Assembly: GCA_964624625.1 (NCBI GenBank)
Contig: CAZUXW010000004.1
Span: forward strand, 34,349 to 98,348
Origin: PALSA-1180 sp964624625
GTDB taxonomy: Bacteria > Oederibacteriota > Muellerivitia > Muellerivitales > Muellerivitaceae
Reading direction: 5' to 3'
Length of the DNA stretch: 64,000 nt
Shown here: positions 58,515 to 64,000 of the stretch, piece by piece
Layout: each line of letters opens with the position of its first letter
How positions within the stretch are numbered: position 1 is the stretch's first letter
The notes under the pieces: generated by a model
The model's database searches: none
What the model was told of the DNA's origin: nothing
The model's input: only the letters and a program-made list of their open reading frames with translations
Program-made: the position numbers and the translations under genes

Positions 58515-61094
58515 TTAAGATTTTGAGGTCAGCGTCACCCAAGTCTTGTCGTCCGTCATTAAATATTTTTGGACGGCTTTTTGGACGTCGGCGGCCGTGA
58601 TTTTTTGGATGATCGAGGGGAAGGCCTCGACCGTCCCTGCTCCCAAGCGGGAGAGGGCGTATCGGGCGTAGGAATGGACCTGGGCCCGGTTGGATTGGAG
58701 GCCCACTTGGTAGAGGCCGATCATGTAGGTTTTGGACCTTTGCAGTTCCTCCTGGGTAATCCCGTTTTTCGAGAAGCCGGATAAAACCTTGAGCAATTCC
58801 CTCTTGGCCTCCACGACCTTGTCCGGGGCGCAGCCGATGTAAATTTGATAGGCGCCCGCCAAGTGCCCCGCGTCATGGGCGGCGAAAACACTGTAAGCCA
58901 GGCTCCTTTTTTCCCGGAGCTCCACGAAAAGCCTGCCCCCCATGCCGTTCAGGATGGTATTGAGGACGCGGAACACGAAATACTCCCCCGAGCCGAAGGC
59001 CGGCGCGCGGAATCCCAGGACGACATGGGCCTGGCGGCTGTCCATCTTCAATTGGAAGGAGGAGGCCCGGAGGGGCGCGGCGGCGGTCGTTTTCCCGGGG
59101 AACGGTTTCGCGGTTGGCCCGGAGGGGAGCTTTTTCTCGAGGAGCTTCCTTAAGGCGGTTTGGTCAAAATCCCCCACAGCCACCCAGGTCATATTCCGGG
59201 GGGAGAGATGGGATTGGTGCCATTTTTTGACCTCCGCGGTTGAAATCCGCGAGAGGCTCTCCGCCGTCCCCATGGGCATATGGCCGTAGGGGGTATGGGC
59301 GAAGGTCAAAACATCGGATTGGAGCATGGCGTACTCGGAGGGGTCGTCCTTCAACCTTTCGATCGCCGCGATCTGAAGCTTCTTTTCCTTCTCGACCTCG
59401 GCCTTGGAAAATAGGGGCTCAAACAGCATTTCCCTCATCAAGTCGAAGGATTTCTCGAAATTGGATTCCAAACTATCGAGGGTGATCCCCCAATGGTCCT
59501 TTTCCATGAGGGGGTCCAAATGGGCCGCCAGGGACTCGACCTCCCTGGAAAATTGGGCGTGGTTTTTTTGAACGGTCCCCTTCAGCAGGCACTTGGTCAT
59601 CAGGGCCGTGATGCCGGGACTGGCCTGCTCCCGCGAGAACCCTCCCTTGAGAAAGACCCCGAGGGATACCAGGGGCAGGCCCTTCCGTTCCTTCACCAAA
59701 AGCGTGGAGCCGTTTTTAAGCTTGAATTTTCGGAGGGCCGGTTTGGCCGCGGCCCGGGAGGCAACAGTCTTGGACTGGTCCATGCCCTTTTGCAGGACGG
59801 ATTGCCAGTAGGATGGGCTGGTGTTCATTTTTTGCGATTTGGGGTGGTACAAAACCAGGGAACCCCTCCTGGGCTGGATGTATTTTTTCGCCACGCGCTG
59901 GAGGTCCGCCGAGGTGATGGAGTCCAATTCCTTGAGGAATTTGTCCTCCAGCCAATAGCCACCCGCCAATTCCCAAAAGCCGAGGGTTTTGGCCTGCCCG
60001 TCCATATTCTGCTTCTCGAAGATTTTGGAGGCCTTCACCTTGTTTTTGATTTTGACCAGTTCGTCCTCGCCCACTCCCCGGTCGATGATTTTTTGGACCT
60101 CCCCCATCATCTCCATCAGGCATGGGACCGCCCTTTTGCCGTCGGTCAAGCCCTGGAAAACGAAGGCGCCGCCGAACTTTCCGGAAAAATGGTCGCTGCC
60201 GATCTCATCGGCGGAAAGGCTCTTTTCCCGGATGGCGAGGTTCAGGCGGCTGGCCGAACCCTCCCCTAAAACCGCCTCCAGAATTTCCAGGGCCGCCGCG
60301 TCCTCATGGGTCAAGGCGACGGTGGGGAACCCCAGGGAAAGATAAAGCTGCTGCAGCTCCCCGGCCTCGGCATGGACCTGGAGTTTTTTCGGCTCGGAAT
60401 CCAGCGAGAATTTGCGTTGGGGGGCCTTCGGCCGGATTTTCGGCTCGAAATATTTCCTGATCCAGGAAATGACGGCGGGGCTGGAGACGTCCCCGACGAT
60501 GGAAATGACCGTGTTCGAGGGGACGTAATGGTGGTTGTAGTATTTCAAGAGGATTTCCCGCGGGACTTTTTTCAGGATATCCATGTCGCCGATGACGGGC
60601 CAATGGTAGGGGTTTTTCTTGTAGAGGATCTTGAACAAAAGCTCCCAGGACCAGCTCCAGGGATCATCCTGCCTCATCCTCATTTCCTCGAAGACGACTT
60701 CCTTCTCCTTTTTCAACTCCCCCGCGTCGAAGGTGGAGTTGAAATAGGCGTCGAACTCGACCTCCAGGGCCTTCTCGATCTGGCGGCTGGGCAGCACCAC
60801 GTAAAAACAGGTGTGCTCGAAGCTGGTGAAGGCGTTGAGGTAGCCTCCCGCGGCCTCCACTTCCCGGGAGATGGTGCCGACGCCCCTTTTGTCCGTTCCC
60901 TTGAAAATCATGTGCTCGATGAGGTGGGCCATTCCCCTTTCGTCGGGGCGCTCGTCGATGGAACCGGCCTCAATCCAAATATTGAGGGACACGACCGGGG
61001 TCGCGCGGTCCTCCTTGACGAGAAGGGTCGCTCCGTTTTTTAATTTGACGCGGACAACACCGTTTTCGTCCGCCGTGGGTTGAGAGGGTTTCAT
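58515..61094 (-). CDS. M16-family zinc metallopeptidase (two-domain)
   Basis: The ATG at 61094 is used; the frame upstream runs through tRNA-Leu and is not coding. The 859-residue protein has two M16 halves. The first contains the inverted zinc motif H57-L-I-E60-H61 and the downstream Glu in 'KEVVFEEMRM' (about 136). The second starts near residue 440 ('FKLKNGSTLLVKERKGLPLVSLG') and lacks the HxxEH, as usual for the non-catalytic half. There is no signal peptide and only a weak ribosome site. It lies 21 bp after tRNA-Leu and probably shares its transcript. Confidence 0.92.
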   Translation of the reverse strand: MKPSQPTADENGVVRVKLKNGATLLVKEDRATPVVSLNIWIEAGSIDERPDERGMAHLIEHMIFKGTDKRGVGTISREVEAAGGYLNAFTSFEHTCFYVVLPSRQIEKALEVEFDAYFNSTFDAGELKKEKEVVFEEMRMRQDDPWSWSWELLFKILYKKNPYHWPVIGDMDILKKVPREILLKYYNHHYVPSNTVISIVGDVSSPAVISWIRKYFEPKIRPKAPQRKFSLDSEPKKLQVHAEAGELQQLYLSLGFPTVALTHEDAAALEILEAVLGEGSASRLNLAIREKSLSADEIGSDHFSGKFGGAFVFQGLTDGKRAVPCLMEMMGEVQKIIDRGVGEDELVKIKNKVKASKIFEKQNMDGQAKTLGFWELAGGYWLEDKFLKELDSITSADLQRVAKKYIQPRRGSLVLYHPKSQKMNTSPSYWQSVLQKGMDQSKTVASRAAAKPALRKFKLKNGSTLLVKERKGLPLVSLGVFLKGGFSREQASPGITALMTKCLLKGTVQKNHAQFSREVESLAAHLDPLMEKDHWGITLDSLESNFEKSFDLMREMLFEPLFSKAEVEKEKKLQIAAIERLKDDPSEYAMLQSDVLTFAHTPYGHMPMGTAESLSRISTAEVKKWHQSHLSPRNMTWVAVGDFDQTALRKLLEKKLPSGPTAKPFPGKTTAAAPLRASSFQLKMDSRQAHVVLGFRAPAFGSGEYFVFRVLNTILNGMGGRLFVELREKRSLAYSVFAAHDAGHLAGAYQIYIGCAPDKVVEAKRELLKVLSGFSKNGITQEELQRSKTYMIGLYQVGLQSNRAQVHSYARYALSRLGAGTVEAFPSIIQKITAADVQKAVQKYLMTDDKTWVTLTSKS

Positions 61095-61115
61095 GGTTGG
61101 GGCCTGAGTGATTGA

Positions 61116-61202
61116 TGGTGCGGAAGGGGGGAGTTGAACCCCCATGAGGTTGCCCCCGCTAGCACCTGAAGCTAGTGCGTCTGCCAGTTTCGCCACTTCC
61201 GC
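61116..61202 (-). tRNA. tRNA-Leu (anticodon CAG)
   Basis: An 87-nt cloverleaf with the long variable arm of type II tRNAs: acceptor GCGGAAG/CTTCCGC, anticodon stem CTAGC/GCTAG with loop TTCAGGT, T stem GGGGG/CCCCC, encoded CCA. Anticodon CAG reads the leucine codon CUG. Confidence 0.96.
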
Positions 61203-61249
61203 GCTGAAAAGAACTTGACAGCCAAGGGCCTTGTGTCAAGGGAGGGCGT

Positions 61250-61278
61250 AGTATAAAGTAGGCACCTATCACTGTCAA
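61250..61278 (-). promoter_or_regulatory. Strong sigma-70 promoter of tRNA-Leu and the M16 gene
   Basis: On the minus strand, a consensus TTGACA (61273-61278) and TATACT (61250-61255) are separated by exactly 17 bp. The tRNA 5' end lies about 47 nt past the -10 box. Confidence 0.75.
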
Positions 61279-61404
61279 GCAACGGGACCTCCCCCAAGGG
61301 ATGGTCAATCCCCGCTTATCAGCCGGACATTCACCCTGCCGCAAAAGAATCTTCTCGCGTATTGGCCGAATGTTCCCATAGAAAAATTAACATAAGGAAA
61401 AAAA

Positions 61405-63441
61405 TTGTCTAAAAAGCAACGCCAGCAGAGGAATCAAAAAGATAAAAAGCCGAAAAGGCAGTTTCACCAGGACCACGGCTCCTCCCGGGGCCACTCTTCC
61501 CGGTCCGGAAAAGGTGGGGGCCACCAGGATCCCGCGGCCAGGGAGTTGGTCGGCAAAGTACAGGCCAATGAGAAGGGTTTCGGGTTTTTCGTGCCGGAAG
61601 ACGGCTCCCCGGACGCTTTCGTGCCTCCCCGCGAGATGCGGGGCATCCTGAACGGCGATACGGTTTTGGCCAGGGTCGGCAAGGACTCCTTTAAAGAGGG
61701 GAAGTTCTCGGCGACCGTCGTCTCCATCGTGAAAAGGGCCCATGAGGAATTGGTGGGGACGATCCTCAAGGACAAGTCCGACTATCTGTTGAAGGCCGAC
61801 GATTTCAGGGTCACCGAACCCATCCTGCTGAGCCGGGGACCCCTGAAGGGCCAGGAGGGCCAAAAGGCCGTCGCCAAGATCACCAAATGGCCCGGCAACG
61901 GGCCCATGGAAGGCCAGTTGGTGGAGATCCTCGGGTTTCCGGACGATCCCGGGGTGGACATCAAATCCGTCATTCGAAAATACCAATGGCCCGACTTCTT
62001 CCCCAAGCCGGTGGAGGCCCAAGTGGCGGGGCTTCCGGAGAATCCCAACGAAAGCGATTGGCAGGGGCGGTTGGACCTCCGGGACATGCCCGTGATGACG
62101 ATTGACGGGGCCGATGCCAAGGATTTTGACGACGCCATCTCGCTGGAAATCAATTCCATCGGCAATTACCAGTTGGGCGTCCATATCGCCGACGTTTCCC
62201 ATTATGTCCGGGAAGGCACGCCCCTCAACGAGGAAGCCCAGGACCGGGGCACCAGCCTTTACCTGGCGGACCGGGTCCTGCCCATGCTGCCCTATTCCCT
62301 TTCCGACGGGCTCTGTTCCCTGAGGCAGGGCGTGCCGCGCTTGACGCTCAGCGCCTTTTTAACCTACAGCCCCAGGGGCGAATTCATCAAGTCCGGTTTC
62401 GCCGTTTCCGTCATCCAAAGCCGCGTCCGGGGCATCTACGAGGAAGTCCAGCAGATCCTCGATGGAACCGCCTCCGCCGCGATCCAGGCCAAGTACTCTC
62501 CCTTCAAGAAAATATTGCCGGACATGGTGAAGGTTTCCGGCTGGATCCGGAAACAAAGGGAAGCGAACGGTTCGCTCGATTTTGACTTTCCGGAAGTCCG
62601 GGCCGTCATCAAGGACGGAAAAGTCGTCGATGTCCGCAAGAAGGACCGCTTGGAAACCCACCGCTTGATCGAGGATTTCATGGTGGCGGCCAACGAGGCT
62701 GTCGCGAGCTATTTGGAGCAGTCCAAAACCCCGGCGGTTTACCGGATCCACGAGCCTCCCAACGACAGCGACGTGGAGGAACTCACCGCCTTCCTGAACG
62801 CCTACCGTATCCCCTTCAAGGGCATGGACTTGACCACGCCCCCGGGAATGTCGGCCCTGTTGAAATCCGTGAAGGGCGGGCCCTACGAGGCGGTCGTGAA
62901 CAACCTGGCCCTGCGGTCGCTGAAATTGGCGGTTTATTCCACGAGGAACGCCGGCCACTTCGGACTGGCCCTGAAGTCCTATTGCCACTTCACTTCCCCC
63001 ATCCGGCGTTTCCCGGACTTGATGGTGCACCGCGCCATGAAGAAAGCCCTCTCCAAGGAAAAAATCGCCGGCCATGCCCAATCCCTGGAAAAAATCGCCC
63101 TTCACAGCAGCGAGAAGGAAAGGACGGCGGAAAAGGCCGAGAGGGAAAGCCAGAAAATCCTCCAATTGCGCTTCATGGAGAACAAGGTCAACCAGAAATT
63201 CTCCGGTCCGGTCCGCCACCTGACGCCCTACGGCGCCTACGTGGAACTGAATCCCTACGGCATCGAGGGTTTTTTACCCCTGGAAAGCCTGACGGACGAT
63301 GTTTACCAATTGGACGCTCCTTCCCTCGTCTTGCGGGGCAAGCGCGGCGCGAAGATCCAGATGGGCGACATCCTCAAGGTGCAGGTCCTGTCCGTGGACA
63401 TGATTTTCCAGCGGTTACTCCTGACGAGGGATTATGCCTGA
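61405..63441 (+). CDS. rnr: Ribonuclease R
   Basis: The TTG at 61405 follows AAGGA by 7 nt. The 678-residue 3'-5' exoribonuclease has a basic N-terminus (about 1-45), a cold-shock-like domain (about 48-105; 'VQANEKGFGFFVPEDG'), and the RNB catalytic domain (about 220-575) with the Asp cluster 'DGADAKDFDDAI' (about 234-245). A C-terminal S1 domain (about 590-675; 'GPVRHLTPYGAYVELNPYGIEGFLPL') follows. It lacks the long Lys-rich tail of the Escherichia coli enzyme. It overlaps smpB by 8 bp, linking it to trans-translation. Confidence 0.96.
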   Translation: MSKKQRQQRNQKDKKPKRQFHQDHGSSRGHSSRSGKGGGHQDPAARELVGKVQANEKGFGFFVPEDGSPDAFVPPREMRGILNGDTVLARVGKDSFKEGKFSATVVSIVKRAHEELVGTILKDKSDYLLKADDFRVTEPILLSRGPLKGQEGQKAVAKITKWPGNGPMEGQLVEILGFPDDPGVDIKSVIRKYQWPDFFPKPVEAQVAGLPENPNESDWQGRLDLRDMPVMTIDGADAKDFDDAISLEINSIGNYQLGVHIADVSHYVREGTPLNEEAQDRGTSLYLADRVLPMLPYSLSDGLCSLRQGVPRLTLSAFLTYSPRGEFIKSGFAVSVIQSRVRGIYEEVQQILDGTASAAIQAKYSPFKKILPDMVKVSGWIRKQREANGSLDFDFPEVRAVIKDGKVVDVRKKDRLETHRLIEDFMVAANEAVASYLEQSKTPAVYRIHEPPNDSDVEELTAFLNAYRIPFKGMDLTTPPGMSALLKSVKGGPYEAVVNNLALRSLKLAVYSTRNAGHFGLALKSYCHFTSPIRRFPDLMVHRAMKKALSKEKIAGHAQSLEKIALHSSEKERTAEKAERESQKILQLRFMENKVNQKFSGPVRHLTPYGAYVELNPYGIEGFLPLESLTDDVYQLDAPSLVLRGKRGAKIQMGDILKVQVLSVDMIFQRLLLTRDYA

Positions 63442-63892
63442 GCGCGCCCCTTCCCTACAAAACAGGAAGGCTTTTCACGATTATTTCATCCTCGAGAGCA
63501 CGGAAGCCGGCATCGCCCTCGTGGGATGCGAGGTCAAGTCCATCCGCAACGGCAAGGCCAACCTCCAGGAAAGCTTCGCCAGGGTGGAAGAGGATGAGAT
63601 ATTCCTCTACGGCATGCACATTTCCCCTTATGAGCAGGGCAACCGCTACAATCCGGACCCCACCCGCAAGCGCAAGTTACTGTTAAACCGCAAGGAGATC
63701 GAGCGCCTCGGCGCCAGGGTCCACGAGAAGGGCCTTTCCCTTGTCCCGGTGAAGCTTTATTTCAAAAGCGGGAAGGTGAAGATCCAATTGGCGCTCGCCA
63801 AGGGAAAGAACGTGCAGGACAAGCGGGAGAAGCTGAAGGAAAAGGAAGCCAACCGCGATATCGACCGGGCCCTTCGAAGAAAACAACGATAG
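63434..63892 (+). CDS. smpB: SsrA-binding protein
   Basis: The 152-residue protein binds tmRNA in ribosome rescue. Features are the N-terminal 'NRKAFHDYFILESTEAGIALVG' and 'EVKSIRNGKANLQESFARVEEDEIFLYGMHISPYEQGN', the 'HEKGLSLVPVKLYFKSGKVKIQLALAKGK' barrel end, and the basic tail 'REKLKEKEANRDIDRALRRKQR' that enters the ribosomal A site. The ATG lies inside the end of rnr, so translation is coupled. No tmRNA gene is visible in the 108 bp that follow. Confidence 0.97.
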   Translation: MPERAPSLQNRKAFHDYFILESTEAGIALVGCEVKSIRNGKANLQESFARVEEDEIFLYGMHISPYEQGNRYNPDPTRKRKLLLNRKEIERLGARVHEKGLSLVPVKLYFKSGKVKIQLALAKGKNVQDKREKLKEKEANRDIDRALRRKQR

Positions 63893-64000
63893 AATTTAGC
63901 GGGACAAGCCATCGGCACTTTTTTCTTGTCCAATTCGGGTCCCCGTCGTGGACGATTTCCCATCGACTGATCAGATTTAACTAATAAGATCGGTCATAAA

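Noticed and set aside
63893..64000. tmRNA (ssrA) downstream of smpB
   Set aside because: No tRNA-like acceptor end or tag-peptide reading frame is visible in the remaining 108 bases. A short GGACAAG/CTTGTCC stem has a long loop and no T-tract.

Overview
The window is dense bacterial chromosome of roughly mid-50s %GC by eye. It comes from a Gram-negative (diderm) organism: it encodes the C-terminus of an Omp85/BamA-type barrel, a TonB-ExbB-ExbD set, a TonB-box-bearing outer-membrane barrel, a PorV-like/OmpA fusion and several lipoproteins. Threonine/proline-rich linkers, long TPR proteins, FlgD-like Ig domains joined to outer-membrane parts and frequent TTG start codons suggest an uncultured FCB-type or related candidate-phylum lineage. 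No rRNA or lineage marker lets me name it. There is no phage, insertion sequence or CRISPR array. Nearly everything is ordinary core chromosome, packed into long minus-strand operons with ATGA overlaps.

Layout. 1-3166 (+): Omp85 C-terminus, a small exported protein, a 2-hydroxyacid dehydrogenase and an alpha/beta hydrolase. 3320-4464: a single Xer-type tyrosine recombinase, preceded by a perfect 16-6-16 palindrome with dif architecture whose sequence also forms the -10 element of the recombinase promoter. 4923-6080: aminotransferase. From 6114 the window is almost entirely minus strand. 6114-9906: a TPR protein, tRNA-Arg, apt, a sigma-70 factor, acylphosphatase, two tRNA-Pro and a MerR regulator. 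10066-14898: HU, gpsA, plsY, der, a secreted FlgD-like protein and a FabD-like protein that has lost its catalytic residues. 15061-24276: a 1040-residue TPR protein, outer-membrane barrel, ExbB, ExbD, TonB and a DUF2723 glycosyltransferase-like protein. 24437-28822: rpsA, plsC, DAHP synthase and a PH-domain membrane protein. 28966-33902: a secreted six-hairpin glycosidase-like protein coupled to a GT-C-like membrane protein. 34070-41185: msrB, a class III cyclase, then cmk-aroA-tyrA-hisC-pheA. 41269-44535 (+): a PAS membrane protein and two PD40 propeller lipoproteins. 44536-55632: glyA, DUF192, tadC, tadB, a TPR lipoprotein, argS, a small winged-helix-like protein, a LytR_C protein, yqeK and a sugar-type ABC importer without its ATPase. 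55749-61202: the barrel-Ig-OmpA fusion, yggT, an M16 peptidase and tRNA-Leu. 61405-63892 (+): rnr and smpB.

How the genes work together. The pheA-hisC-tyrA-aroA block with DAHP synthase covers the entry and the terminal steps of Phe/Tyr synthesis. der-plsY-gpsA-HU combines ribosome assembly, phospholipid synthesis and nucleoid proteins. The TPR/barrel/ExbBD/TonB block looks like an energised outer-membrane system. The most notable signal is the dif-like site at 3332-3369: it is symmetric, fused to the promoter of its own recombinase, and lies close to the point where gene orientation switches from + to -. That is what a single-recombinase chromosome dimer resolution locus at the replication terminus should look like.
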